A stretch of 10,666 nt of DNA from Clostridia bacterium (GTDB lineage: Bacteria; Bacillota_A; Clostridia; Christensenellales; Aristaeellaceae). The stretch is from positions 1 to 10,666 of the forward strand of contig JAFUDW010000176.1 of assembly GCA_017464225.1 (NCBI GenBank), read 5' to 3'. Shown piece after piece: positions 1 through 8,535 of this stretch; position 1 is the first letter of the stretch; each line of letters begins with the position of its first letter. The notes under the pieces are model-generated. The model was given only the letters and a program-made list of their open reading frames with translations, was not told the origin of the DNA and did no database searches. The position numbers and the translations under genes were made by a program.

Positions 1-1038
1 ACACGGACCTTTACGCTTTCCACCAAGATGCGCGCGCTGATCCAGGCCGGATATGAAGGCCAGGGCTCTCTCATGGCTTTTATCTCCATCCTGCTCGGCA
101 CGCTGATCCTGGGCATCAACCAGTACTTTACCGGCAAGCGCAAGTCCTTCACCACCGTGACCGGCAAGAGCGGCCAGGTATCGCTGGTGAAGCTGCGCGG
201 CGCCAACGGCATCATTTCGGCTGTCCTGATCATTCTGACGCTGTTCTTCGCCATCATGCCGCTTGTTTCCTTTGCTTTGGAGAGCGTGATCAAGCAGCCT
301 GGCAATTACTCGCTGAGCAATATGACGCTCGACTTCTGGATCGGCACCGAGGCATCGGCCTTTGAAACCGGTATGCCCAACGGCATCCTGATCAACAGCA
401 CCATGTGGTGGGGACTGTTTCGGCAGGTGGGCCTGGCGCTGGTGGTCGCCATGATCGTCGGCACCTGCGGCATGCTGATCGGTTACGCCTGCGTGCGCAG
501 GCGCGGCACCTGGCTGGCTCAGGCGGTGGAAAACCTGGCCTTCTTCCCCTATCTGATGCCGGCCATGGCCTTTGGCACCATTTACCTGGCAGTGGCCACC
601 AGCGCATCCTTCAAATGGATGTACGGCAGTTTCTTCCTGCTGGGCCTGGTGGCGGCGGTCAAGTTTCTGCCCTTCGCTTCGCGCTCCGGCGTCAACAGCA
701 TGATGCAGATCGCTCCCGAAATCGAAGAGGCCGCCACCATCTTCGGCGTGCCCTGGGTGACCCGCATGCGCCGCATCCTGTTCCCCATCCAGAAGAGCGC
801 CATCATTTCCGGCTATCTGCTGCCGGTGATCAACGTCATGCGCGAAGTGGCCCTGTTCACCTTGCTGGTGCCCTATCCCAGGTATCTGCTTACCACCATG
901 CTGTTCTCCTTCAATGAGACAGGCTACGCCCAGTACGGCAGCGCCGTAACGCTGCTGATCATCGTTATCATCATTGCCATCAACACGCTGGTCAATAAGC
1001 TGACAGGCGCGTCGTTTGACAAGGGAATCGGAGGTTAA
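1..1038 (+). CDS. ABC transporter permease, fused two-domain Fbp-like type (5' truncated)
   Basis: The reading frame is open from base 1, so the gene begins outside the window; the ATG at 28 lies inside it. Numbering from that ATG, hydrophobic segments lie near residues 13-33, 60-83, 134-155, 168-191, 198-217, 256-282 and 303-323. The first is probably the last helix of an N-terminal permease half. It is followed by a basic linker (about 35-58) and then a six-helix C-terminal half, as in fused inner-membrane permeases of the FbpB/ThiP type (ferric iron, thiamine, phosphonate and related). The EAA loop that docks onto the ATPase fits the consensus exactly: EAA at 234-236, G240, then I250-L-F-P253. 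The stop lies 3 bases before the ATPase start, and the ATPase's Shine-Dalgarno sits in this gene's last codons. The role as importer permease is firm; the substrate cannot be read from the sequence, and the solute-binding protein is probably upstream. Confidence 0.88.
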   Translation, partial: TRTFTLSTKMRALIQAGYEGQGSLMAFISILLGTLILGINQYFTGKRKSFTTVTGKSGQVSLVKLRGANGIISAVLIILTLFFAIMPLVSFALESVIKQPGNYSLSNMTLDFWIGTEASAFETGMPNGILINSTMWWGLFRQVGLALVVAMIVGTCGMLIGYACVRRRGTWLAQAVENLAFFPYLMPAMAFGTIYLAVATSASFKWMYGSFFLLGLVAAVKFLPFASRSGVNSMMQIAPEIEEAATIFGVPWVTRMRRILFPIQKSAIISGYLLPVINVMREVALFTLLVPYPRYLLTTMLFSFNETGYAQYGSAVTLLIIVIIIAINTLVNKLTGASFDKGIGG

Positions 1039-1041
1039 ACC

Positions 1042-2154
<1,113 letters not shown>

Positions 2155-2170
2155 CGGGCTTTTATCCAAG

Positions 2171-2196
2171 CGGGCCGTGATCACGGCCCGTTTTTC
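2171..2196 (+). terminator. Intrinsic (rho-independent) terminator of the ABC transporter operon
   Basis: Bases 2171-2180 are the exact reverse complement of 2181-2190, forming a perfect GC-rich inverted repeat that can fold into a stem with a small central loop. A run of five T residues and a C follow at once (2191-2196). It starts 16 bases after the ATPase stop codon and separates the transporter from the peroxiredoxin-tex unit. Confidence 0.92.
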
Positions 2197-2198
2197 TA

Positions 2199-2227
2199 TT
2201 GCGGGAAAAGCAAACCTTTGGTAAAAT
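2199..2227 (+). promoter_or_regulatory. Candidate sigma-A type promoter for the peroxiredoxin-tex unit
   Basis: A TTGCGG box at 2199-2204 (3 of 6 to the -35 consensus) and TAAAAT at 2222-2227 (5 of 6 to the -10 consensus) are separated by 17 bases. They lie directly after the upstream terminator and about 30 bases before the peroxiredoxin start. The location is right, but the -35 match is weak, so this is a prediction. I see no obvious PerR-like operator around it. Confidence 0.45.
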
Positions 2228-2245
2228 ACAGATGCAAATAAGAAG

Positions 2246-2251
2246 AAGGAG
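2246..2251 (+). promoter_or_regulatory. Ribosome binding site that fixes the peroxiredoxin start
   Basis: AAGGAG lies 7 bases upstream of the ATG at 2259. The same frame is open from 2199, but those 20 extra codons have no good ribosome site, include the candidate promoter and are basic and low in complexity. The family N-terminus also begins at the later ATG. Confidence 0.85.
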
Positions 2252-2258
2252 AAACGCT

Positions 2259-2714
2259 ATGCTGGATATTGGAACGAAGGCTCCCGATTTTACCCTCCCG
2301 GATCAGAACGGCAGCTTGCGCTCGCTGTCCGATTACCGCGGGCAAAAGGTGATCCTCTATTTTTACCCCAAGGATATGACAAGCGGATGCACCAAGCAAG
2401 CCTGTGGTTTTGCCGAGCTCTATCCGCAGTTTACCGAAAAAGGCGCCGCGGTGCTGGGCGTCAGCCGGGACAGCGTGGCTTCCCATAAGAAGTTTGAGGA
2501 AGCCTACGGTCTCCCCTTTTCCCTTTTGGCGGATCCGGAACTGACGGCCATCCAGGCTTATGATGTCTGGCAGGAAAAAAAGCTATACGGTAAAACCTCC
2601 ATGGGCGTGGTGCGGACCACCTATCTGATCGACGAAAGCGGCGTCATCGTCAAAGCCTTCGGCAAGGTAAAGGCTGCCGAAAACCCAGCGCAAATGCTGA
2701 ATGAATTAAGCTAA
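2259..2714 (+). CDS. bcp: Thioredoxin-dependent peroxiredoxin, Bcp/PrxQ type
   Basis: This cytoplasmic thiol peroxidase reduces hydrogen peroxide and organic hydroperoxides and is recycled by thioredoxin. The 151-residue protein begins with the classic APDFTLPDQNG strand (8-18). It carries the active-site segment FYPKDMTSGCTKQACGF, with the peroxidatic cysteine at C44, the resolving cysteine at C49 in the same helix (the usual 5-residue Bcp spacing) and T41 in the conserved pocket. The supporting arginine is probably R119 in GVVRTTYLID. Length and motif order match the family, so it should be an atypical two-cysteine enzyme. The start is set by AAGGAG at 2246-2251. It lies just upstream of tex and is likely co-transcribed with it. 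I see no link to the flanking transporter or histidine genes beyond adjacency. Confidence 0.94.
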   Translation: MLDIGTKAPDFTLPDQNGSLRSLSDYRGQKVILYFYPKDMTSGCTKQACGFAELYPQFTEKGAAVLGVSRDSVASHKKFEEAYGLPFSLLADPELTAIQAYDVWQEKKLYGKTSMGVVRTTYLIDESGVIVKAFGKVKAAENPAQMLNELS

Positions 2715-2730
2715 TTACGGAGAGGCAAAA

Positions 2731-4878
2731 ATGGACTTTATCAACATCCTCGCAAAGGAATTCAATCTGCGTCCTCAGCAGGTACAGGCTGTGATCGAGC
2801 TGTTGGACGCCGGCAACACCATCCCCTTTATCGCCCGTTACCGCAAGGAAATGACCGGATCGCTGGACGACCAGGTGCTGCGCGAGCTGTCCGAACGGCT
2901 GGAATACCTGCGCAATCTGGAAAAGCGCCGGGAGGAAATAGAAAAAACATTGGCCGAATTGGGCGCACTCACAGATGAACTGAAAGCCGAGCTCGCCAAA
3001 GCGCAGACGCTTTCCGAGCTGGAGGATATCTATCGCCCGTACCGGCCCAAGCGCCGTACCCGGGCCACCATTGCCAAAGAGCGCGGGCTGGAGCCTTTGG
3101 CGCTTTGGCTTAGCCTGCAGCTGCCCAAAGGCGACCCACTGGCCGAGGCGGCCCGATATATAAACGCGGAAAAGGATGTGCCGGACGCCGAAGCGGCGCT
3201 GGCAGGCGCCAGGGATATCATTGCCGAGCAGATCAGCGACGACGCCGCCCTGCGCAAAGAGCTGCGCAGCCTGCTGCTGCGGGAGGGCGTAATTGAAACC
3301 AAAGCGGCAAAAGAGGAAGACAGCGTATACAGCATGTACTACGATTACCGGGAGTCGGTGCCCCGCATGGCGGCTCACCGTGTGCTTGCGGTCAACCGCG
3401 GCGAACGGGAGGAATTCCTCAAGGTATCGCTGATCGCGCCGGAGGAAAAGGCGATTTTCAGCGTAAAGAACGCTTTTGTCCGCTCCGGCCCCGCATCCGC
3501 ACAGATTGCGGCGGCTTGCGAGGACGCCTGGGAGCGGCTGCTTTTCCCCTCCTTGGAGCGCGAAATCAGGAATGAGCTCACCGATCGCGCCAACGTACAG
3601 GCCATCAAGGTATTCAGTCAAAACCTGCACCAGCTGCTTTTGCAGCCGCCTATCAAGGGCAAGGTCACGCTGGGCGTCGATCCCGGTTTCAGGACCGGCT
3701 GCAAGCTGGCTGTGGTGGATGAAAACGGCAAGGTGCTGGATACGGGCGTGGGCTATTTTACCCTGCCCGGACAGGAGCTAAAAAAGGCCGAGGCCGCCCG
3801 GCTGATCCGCGGCTTTGTTAAAAAATACCGCGTAACCGCCATCGCCATCGGCAACGGAACAGCCAGCCGGGAGAGCGAACAGTTCATTGCGTCACTCCTG
3901 CCTGAAATGCCCGGCGTGGCCTATGTGATCGTCAGCGAAGCCGGCGCGTCGGTCTATTCAGCAAGCAAACTGGCCGCCCAGGAATTTCCGGACTTTGACG
4001 TGACACAGCGCAGCGCGGTATCCATTGCCCGGCGCATGCAGGATCCCCTGGCCGAGCTGGTCAAAATTGAGCCCAAGGCCATCGGCGTGGGCCAATACCA
4101 GCACGATCTGAAGCAAAACGAGCTCACCGCCGCGCTGGACGGCGTGGTGGAGCAATGCGTAAACCTGGTGGGCGTGGAAGTATCCACAGCCTCCGCTGAG
4201 CTGCTGTCCCACGTGGCGGGCATCGGCCCGGCGCTGGCAAAAAATATCGTTGCCTATCGGGAGGAAAACGGCATTGCCAGCCGCGCCGCCCTGAAAAAGG
4301 TGCCCAAGCTGGGCCCCAAAGCCTTTGAGCAATGCGCGGGCTTCCTGCGGGTCATGGACAGCAAAAACCCGCTGGATTCCACCGCGGTGCATCCAGAAAG
4401 CTACGATGCTGCCAAAGCCGTATTATCCACGCTGGGCTTTGACGTAAAAGACGTCAAGAGCGGCGGCGTGCCGGGTATCGGTCTGCGGGCGAAGGAATAC
4501 GGCGTCGAGCGGCTGGCCGCCGAGCTGAACGTCGGCCTGCCCACGCTGAACGATATTTTGAGCGAACTGCAAAAGCCCGGCCGCGATCCGCGCGACGAGC
4601 TCCCCAAGCCTGTGCTCCGCACGGACGTACTGGATATCAAGGACTTGAAGCCCGGCATGGAGCTCACCGGTACGGTGCGGAACGTGATCGATTTTGGCGC
4701 TTTCGTGGATATTGGCGTCCATCAGGACGGCTTGGTACATATTTCCCGCATGGCCGACCGCTTTATCAAAAGCCCGTCCGAAGTGGTCAAGGTGGGCGAC
4801 ATAGTGAAGGTCTGGGTGGTCAGCGTGGACGAAAAGAAAAAGCGCATCGCCCTGACCATGGTGAAGGACAGGGTGTAA
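2731..4878 (+). CDS. tex: Tex family RNA-binding transcription accessory protein (S1 domain)
   Basis: Tex is a cytoplasmic nucleic-acid-binding protein, homologous to the core of eukaryotic Spt6, that affects transcription; in several bacteria it is linked to toxin expression and stress tolerance. The 715 residues have the full family layout. A helical Tex N-terminal region contains AGNTIPFIARYRKEMTG (about 27-43). A YqgF/RNase H-like domain begins at about 311 with GVDPGFRTGCKLAVVD (315-330). Helix-hairpin-helix repeats lie around 490-545 (HVAGIGPALAKNIVAYR and VPKLGPKAFEQCAGFLR). A C-terminal S1 RNA-binding domain lies at about 640-711 (GTVRNVIDFGAFVDIGVHQDG). The length is close to that of known Tex proteins and no domain is missing. 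GGAGAGG at 2719-2725 lies 5 bases before the ATG. The 16-base gap after the peroxiredoxin implies one transcript. It converges on the his operon. Confidence 0.96.
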   Translation: MDFINILAKEFNLRPQQVQAVIELLDAGNTIPFIARYRKEMTGSLDDQVLRELSERLEYLRNLEKRREEIEKTLAELGALTDELKAELAKAQTLSELEDIYRPYRPKRRTRATIAKERGLEPLALWLSLQLPKGDPLAEAARYINAEKDVPDAEAALAGARDIIAEQISDDAALRKELRSLLLREGVIETKAAKEEDSVYSMYYDYRESVPRMAAHRVLAVNRGEREEFLKVSLIAPEEKAIFSVKNAFVRSGPASAQIAAACEDAWERLLFPSLEREIRNELTDRANVQAIKVFSQNLHQLLLQPPIKGKVTLGVDPGFRTGCKLAVVDENGKVLDTGVGYFTLPGQELKKAEAARLIRGFVKKYRVTAIAIGNGTASRESEQFIASLLPEMPGVAYVIVSEAGASVYSASKLAAQEFPDFDVTQRSAVSIARRMQDPLAELVKIEPKAIGVGQYQHDLKQNELTAALDGVVEQCVNLVGVEVSTASAELLSHVAGIGPALAKNIVAYREENGIASRAALKKVPKLGPKAFEQCAGFLRVMDSKNPLDSTAVHPESYDAAKAVLSTLGFDVKDVKSGGVPGIGLRAKEYGVERLAAELNVGLPTLNDILSELQKPGRDPRDELPKPVLRTDVLDIKDLKPGMELTGTVRNVIDFGAFVDIGVHQDGLVHISRMADRFIKSPSEVVKVGDIVKVWVVSVDEKKKRIALTMVKDRV

Positions 4879-4938
4879 AGCAAGTCTTCTTTTTCCTTTT
4901 ACGCAGGTCGTTGACCCGGTAAAACAGCGATATATAAA

Positions 4939-4976
4939 GGGATCCGCCCAGACGCGTTATGCGCTGAGCGGATTCT
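4939..4976. terminator. Long hairpin between convergent tex and his units, likely bidirectional terminator
   Basis: Bases 4939-4947 pair with 4968-4976 (two G-T wobbles). After one C/A mismatch, 4949-4951 pair with 4964-4966, and after a single bulged A, 4953-4955 pair with 4961-4963, leaving a five-base loop. On the minus strand the hairpin begins just past the phosphatase stop codon and is followed by a U-rich tail (UUUAUAUAU), so it should end the his transcript. On the plus strand the tail is weaker (GTTTAC), so termination of tex here is less certain. The rest of the 100-base gap holds a pyrimidine-rich stretch (about 4885-4899) and a small GGTC/GACC hairpin (4907-4917) without a T run. 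Confidence 0.62.
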
Positions 4977-4978
4977 GT

Positions 4979-5788
4979 TTACTCTATAGCGATATCGGTC
5001 ATTTTTCCGTTCCGTATCACGATCTGACTGTCAAATCCGGCTTCGCGCGCCAATTCGGCAGCCAATTCAAAGCCAAAGGTCAGTTTGCTTCGGTCATGGC
5101 AATCGCTGTTGATCATCACCGCGCAGCGGCGGCGTTTGAGCTCTTCCAATATCCAAAGCGCAGGATACGGCGTCGCGCGATGTCCCCGGGCCATGGCGCC
5201 GGTGTTGATCTCAAAAACCGTGCCGGGAACAGCCAACGCGTCCAAGGCGGATAAAGCCGCGGCGCGGTAGCGAGGATGCTGCTGATCAAAAAAGGCGCAT
5301 CGATCCTCGAATTTTGTCAGCAAATCGAAGTGGCCGATGATATCGCACCCCGTTTTCTCCTTTACCTGCGCCATCAGCCCATAATAATCCTCGGCATAGG
5401 CGTATTGATCGCCATGATAGACCCGCTGGATATTATCCCGCGCCTTTTCCGCCGTCCAATCGATGGGTAGATGCTCCCCATCCTTCTCGATCCAATGCAC
5501 CGAGCCGATCACATAATCGTAACCGGCGGGCCGCATTCCCGCCAGGATGTCCCGCTCTATGCCGCAATAGATCTCCATACGCCCGGCATATTCATCTTTC
5601 AGGGCGGCGATCTCCCGCCGGTAAGCCGTTTCCTTTTCCGGCGTCATGCCGCAATCCGAAAAGGACGGATCGCTGTGCCCCGAAAAGCCCAGCGCGGCAA
5701 AACCCAGCGCATAAGCTTCCGCGGCCATTTCCCGCGGGGTATCCTTCCCGTCGCAATAAACGGAATGAGTATGGTAATTACTTCGCAT
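4979..5788 (-). CDS. hisK: Histidinol-phosphatase, PHP family (HisK/HisJ type)
   Basis: This enzyme hydrolyses L-histidinol phosphate to histidinol, the step before HisD. At 269 residues it has the normal length of the monofunctional PHP phosphatase of Gram-positive bacteria. The multinuclear metal site of the PHP fold is visible: HTH at H6/H8 with D13 nearby, GHSD (H38), GIERD (E78), GSVHW (H98), GHFDLL (H153) and NSDCHD (D229, H231). It is the last gene of the his operon, and its start overlaps the hisIE end by 11 bases; AGGAGA at 5801-5806 is 12 bases upstream, so translation is probably coupled to hisIE. HisB here is monofunctional and no HAD-type phosphatase is seen, so this gene fills that step. 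Related PHP proteins have other roles, but the his context makes this one clear. Confidence 0.92.
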   Translation of the reverse strand: MRSNYHTHSVYCDGKDTPREMAAEAYALGFAALGFSGHSDPSFSDCGMTPEKETAYRREIAALKDEYAGRMEIYCGIERDILAGMRPAGYDYVIGSVHWIEKDGEHLPIDWTAEKARDNIQRVYHGDQYAYAEDYYGLMAQVKEKTGCDIIGHFDLLTKFEDRCAFFDQQHPRYRAAALSALDALAVPGTVFEINTGAMARGHRATPYPALWILEELKRRRCAVMINSDCHDRSKLTFGFELAAELAREAGFDSQIVIRNGKMTDIAIE

Positions 5789-6437
5789 TGCCGGTCATCT
5801 TCTCCTGCTTCACCTTGTGATCGATCACATGGCGGGAAGCCAGCTCCTTGCGGATATCCTCCAGCGATATACCCATCTCCACCATCATCACCATCACATG
5901 ATAGGCAAGATCGGCCACCTCATAAATCGTTTCGGCCTTGTCTCCGGCTTTGGCGGCGATGATCACCTCGGTGCTCTCCTCGCCCACCTTTTTGAGGATC
6001 TTATCGATGCCCTTCGTGAACAGATAGCTGGTATAGGACCCCTCAGGCAGCGTTTCCTTTCGGCCCTTCAAAAGGCCCATAAGTCCTTCCAGCGAGAACA
6101 CCTCGGGCTCCTCCCCGCGATAGATCTCCTCAAAGAAACAGCTGTCCGCGCCGGTATGACAGGCCGGGCCGTCCTTGCGAACCAGTACGGTCAGCGCGTC
6201 CCGATCGCAGTCCGCCGTGATGGATACGATATGCTGATAGTTTCCGCTGGTTTCGCCTTTGAGCCAAAGCTCCTGACGGGAACGGCTCCAAAAGCAGGTC
6301 AGCCCTTTTTCCATAGAGATTTTCAAGCTCTCGCGATTCATGTAGGCCAGCGTCAACACCTTTTTGCTTTCCGCGTCCACCACAATGGCGGGGATCAGGC
6401 CCTTTTCATCAAACTTCAGCTGATCGATATCAAACAT
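5778..6437 (-). CDS. hisIE: Bifunctional phosphoribosyl-AMP cyclohydrolase / phosphoribosyl-ATP pyrophosphatase
   Basis: This fused cytoplasmic enzyme catalyses the second and third steps of histidine synthesis: loss of pyrophosphate from phosphoribosyl-ATP (HisE part), then opening of the purine ring (HisI part). In the 219 residues the HisI domain covers about 1-108, with the metal-binding motif DCDRD (76-80) and the zinc cysteines C93 and C100 in [11 protein letters not shown]. The HisE domain covers about 115-205, with the MazG-like helices [14 protein letters not shown] (150-163) and [13 protein letters not shown] (173-185) that provide the acidic magnesium ligands. Both parts look complete. 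The start follows hisF by 4 bases, and an AGGAGA site inside the end of hisF serves it. The gene's end overlaps the phosphatase start. Confidence 0.96.
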   Translation of the reverse strand: MFDIDQLKFDEKGLIPAIVVDAESKKVLTLAYMNRESLKISMEKGLTCFWSRSRQELWLKGETSGNYQHIVSITADCDRDALTVLVRKDGPACHTGADSCFFEEIYRGEEPEVFSLEGLMGLLKGRKETLPEGSYTSYLFTKGIDKILKKVGEESTEVIIAAKAGDKAETIYEVADLAYHVMVMMVEMGISLEDIRKELASRHVIDHKVKQEKMTGNAK

Positions 6438-6441
6438 GCTT

Positions 6442-7200
6442 TCATCTCCTGACTATGATCCCATTTCGGGCCAATTCATCCTTGAGCTCAGGGATTTTCA
6501 CCTCGCCGAAATGGAAAATGGAAGCGGCAAGTCCGGCATCCACGCCGGGCAATGCCTGAAACAGCTCCACAAAATGCCGGACGCAGCCTGCGCCGCCCGA
6601 GGCGATCACCGGCACGCTCACGGCGTCGCATACCGCGGCGAGCATCTCTATATCAAATCCGCCCTTTACGCCGTCGGTATCAATGGAATTGACCACAATT
6701 TCCCCCGCGCCAATGGAAACGCAGCGCTTGATCCAGCTGATCGCCTCCATGCCGGTATCCTCCCGGCCTCCTTTGGCAAACACATGGAAAACGCCATCCA
6801 CACGCTTGATATCCGCCGAGAGCACCACGCACTGATCTCCGTAGCGCCGGGCAGCCTCCCGCACCAATTCCGGATTGCGGATCGCGCCGCTGTTGACGCT
6901 CACCTTATCTGCGCCGCATTTGAGCACCCGGTCAAAATCCTCCACGGTATTGATGCCGCCGCCCACGGTGAGCGGGATGAATACTGTGGATGCCGTTTCG
7001 GTCAGAATATCGGTGAACAGCGCCCGGCCCTCGGCCGAAGCCGTGATATCATAGAACACCAATTCATCCGCTCCATGGCTGGAATAATACCGCGCCAGCG
7101 CCACCGGGGAATCCACATCGGCCAAGCCCTGGAAATTGACGCCCTTCACAACCCGGCCATCCCGCACATCCAGGCAGGGAATGATCCTTTTTATAATCAT
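6442..7200 (-). CDS. hisF: Imidazole glycerol phosphate synthase, cyclase subunit HisF
   Basis: HisF is the (beta/alpha)8-barrel subunit that uses ammonia from HisH to convert PRFAR into imidazole glycerol phosphate and AICAR, which feeds purine synthesis. The 252-residue protein starts [20 protein letters not shown]. Its two catalytic aspartates fall at the standard positions, D11 and D130 (in SADIKR). Phosphate-binding segments are visible at LTVGGGI (77-83) and IASGGAGC (about 199-206), and NSIDTDG lies at about 172-178. The C-terminal [16 protein letters not shown] is typical. Around D130 the usual AIDAKR reads SADIKR, a minor variation that keeps the catalytic residue. Its ATG overlaps the hisA stop as ATGA (7197-7200), so the two are translationally coupled. 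Confidence 0.97.
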   Translation of the reverse strand: MIIKRIIPCLDVRDGRVVKGVNFQGLADVDSPVALARYYSSHGADELVFYDITASAEGRALFTDILTETASTVFIPLTVGGGINTVEDFDRVLKCGADKVSVNSGAIRNPELVREAARRYGDQCVVLSADIKRVDGVFHVFAKGGREDTGMEAISWIKRCVSIGAGEIVVNSIDTDGVKGGFDIEMLAAVCDAVSVPVIASGGAGCVRHFVELFQALPGVDAGLAASIFHFGEVKIPELKDELARNGIIVRR

Positions 7201-7913
7201 TTTGCCGCTTCCTCAATCGCTTCTTTCAGGTCAATGGCTCCGGTATAGAGCGCTTTTCCCAGGATTGCGCCATACAGCCCCATCTCCCGCAGGGCGCGCA
7301 CGTCTTTCAGCGTGGATACGCCGCCCGAAGCCGTGAACTGCATGGGATAGCGCTGCGTCAGCTTTTGATACAGCTCCCTGTTTGTTCCCTGCATGGCGCC
7401 GTCCTTTGAAATATCGGTGCAAATCACCGTTTCAACGCCGATATGCATAAGCTCGGTGCAAAAGCTGTCCAGCGTTTCCGCGCTGGTTTCCCGCCAGCCC
7501 TTGATGGCCACAAAGCCGTCTTTAACGTCAACGCCTACGGCAACGCGCGGACCGTACCGCTTGATTGCCTCCCGCAGAAAAGCCCGGTCCGTTACCGCAG
7601 CGGTGCCAAGGATCACCCGGAACGCTCCGGCATTCAGGTATTTTTCAATCACATCCAAGCCGCGGATGCCGCCGCCGATCTCCACATGAAGGCCGCATTG
7701 CCCGATCACCCGGGTCACGATATCAAAATTGGGTGTGCCACCGTCCCGGGCGCCCTCCAGATCCACCATATGCAGATATTCCGCTCCGGCGGCGCGAAAG
7801 CCTTGGGCCACCGCCGCGGGATCATCGCTGTATACCGTCATTTGGGCATAATCACCCTTGAGCAGGCGAACAGCTTTGCCCTGTACAAGATCAATGGCAG
7901 GAAATAGCTTCAT
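7197..7913 (-). CDS. hisA: ProFAR isomerase HisA
   Basis: HisA is a (beta/alpha)8-barrel isomerase that turns ProFAR into PRFAR, the substrate of HisHF. From the ATG chosen here it has 238 residues. It begins MKLFPAIDLVQGKAVRL, with the first catalytic aspartate at D8 and the second at D129 (VGVDVKDG). The internal half-barrel repeat is visible in HVEIGGGIR (77-84) and the C-terminal phosphate site TASGGVS. The frame is open seven codons further upstream to 7934, but that start would overlap hisH, lacks the family N-terminus and has no good ribosome site. The later ATG has AAGGGAGG just before it. The stop overlaps the hisF start by 4 bases. The GVDVKDG and VICTDISKDG segments indicate ordinary HisA rather than HisF. 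Confidence 0.96.
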   Translation of the reverse strand: MKLFPAIDLVQGKAVRLLKGDYAQMTVYSDDPAAVAQGFRAAGAEYLHMVDLEGARDGGTPNFDIVTRVIGQCGLHVEIGGGIRGLDVIEKYLNAGAFRVILGTAAVTDRAFLREAIKRYGPRVAVGVDVKDGFVAIKGWRETSAETLDSFCTELMHIGVETVICTDISKDGAMQGTNRELYQKLTQRYPMQFTASGGVSTLKDVRALREMGLYGAILGKALYTGAIDLKEAIEEAAK

Positions 7914-7917
7914 GCTG

Positions 7918-7925
7918 CCTCCCTT
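7918..7925 (-). promoter_or_regulatory. Ribosome binding site that fixes the hisA start
   Basis: On the minus strand AAGGGAGG lies 4 bases upstream of the ATG at 7913 and overlaps the hisH stop codon (7924-7926). This supports the shorter hisA over the in-frame upstream start at 7934. Confidence 0.8.
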
Positions 7926-8535
7926 ATAAATCACAGAATGCTTTCAGGATACCGATGCCCACCTGTCCGCTCTTTTCGGGATGGAATTGGCAGCCGTACA
8001 CGTTGCCGCGCTGCACGGCAGCGGTAAGCGGCGCGCCGTATTCAGCGGTGGCGGTCACATAAGCGTCGCAGTCCGCCGCGTAGTAGGAATGCACAAAGTA
8101 TACGCAATCGCCTTCCTGTACGCCGCGAAGCAGCGGGCAATCGGCCTTCACAAGATGCAGGGCATTCCAGCCGATATGCGGTATTTTGAGTCCGGCAGGG
8201 ATCACATCGGCAATGGGCCGCACACTGCCCGGGATAAGCCCCAGCCCCGCGTGCTCGCCATACTCATAGCTTTTATCAAACAGCAATTGCATGCCCAAGC
8301 AGATGCCAAGAAGCGGCGTTCCCTTCTCTGCCGCCTGGCGCAGCGCCTGATCCAATCCAAGGCTGCGCAGCTTCCGCGCAGCGTCCTCAAAGGCGCCGAC
8401 GCCCGGCAGGATGATTTTTTCGGCCATCAGTATCTCGCCGGGATCGCCCGTCACCCGGGCCGCTTCTCCTGCGAAGCCAAAGGAGCTCTTCAGTGAGAAC
8501 AAATTGCCCACGCCGTAATCCACAATGGTAATCAT
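7924..8535 (-). CDS. hisH: Imidazole glycerol phosphate synthase, glutamine amidotransferase subunit HisH
   Basis: HisH hydrolyses glutamine and channels ammonia to HisF in the heterodimeric synthase. The 203-residue class I glutaminase starts MITIVDYGVGNLFSL. It contains the oxyanion segment LPGVGAFEDA (43-52), the nucleophile C79 in the elbow GICLGMQLLF (77-86), and the other members of the triad, H185 and E187, in QFHPEKSG near the end. Length is normal. The ATG overlaps the hisB stop by 4 bases (8532-8535). hisF is not adjacent: hisA lies between them, as in many his operons. Confidence 0.97.
   Translation of the reverse strand: MITIVDYGVGNLFSLKSSFGFAGEAARVTGDPGEILMAEKIILPGVGAFEDAARKLRSLGLDQALRQAAEKGTPLLGICLGMQLLFDKSYEYGEHAGLGLIPGSVRPIADVIPAGLKIPHIGWNALHLVKADCPLLRGVQEGDCVYFVHSYYAADCDAYVTATAEYGAPLTAAVQRGNVYGCQFHPEKSGQVGIGILKAFCDL

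Noticed and set aside
2199..2258. N-terminal extension of the peroxiredoxin (20 extra codons)
   Set aside because: The extension covers the candidate promoter and the Shine-Dalgarno of the later ATG, and the family N-terminus fits the ATG at 2259.
2650..3630. A 326-codon open frame on the minus strand, antisense to the peroxiredoxin end and the tex 5' half
   Set aside because: It lies opposite clear, full-length genes, its translation matches no family I recognise and is rich in Gln, Arg and Leu as expected from a GC-rich shadow frame, and no ribosome site or promoter is evident.
4907..4917. Small GGTC/GACC hairpin after tex
   Set aside because: Only four base pairs and no following T run on either strand; too weak to call a terminator or regulatory RNA.
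5817..6452. Plus-strand frame opposite hisIE with a run of six histidines
   Set aside because: The histidine run comes from repeated ATC/CAT triplets opposite the Met/Val-rich HisE helix (VMVMM); it is a by-product of the real gene, not a metal-binding protein.
6436..7248. A 270-codon plus-strand frame opposite hisF
   Set aside because: It mirrors hisF codons exactly, and hisF has all catalytic motifs. No independent start signal or recognisable protein family.
7914..7934. Seven-codon upstream extension of hisA
   Set aside because: It would overlap hisH and place the hisA ribosome site inside the coding region; MKLFPAID is the normal HisA start, with D8 in the standard place.
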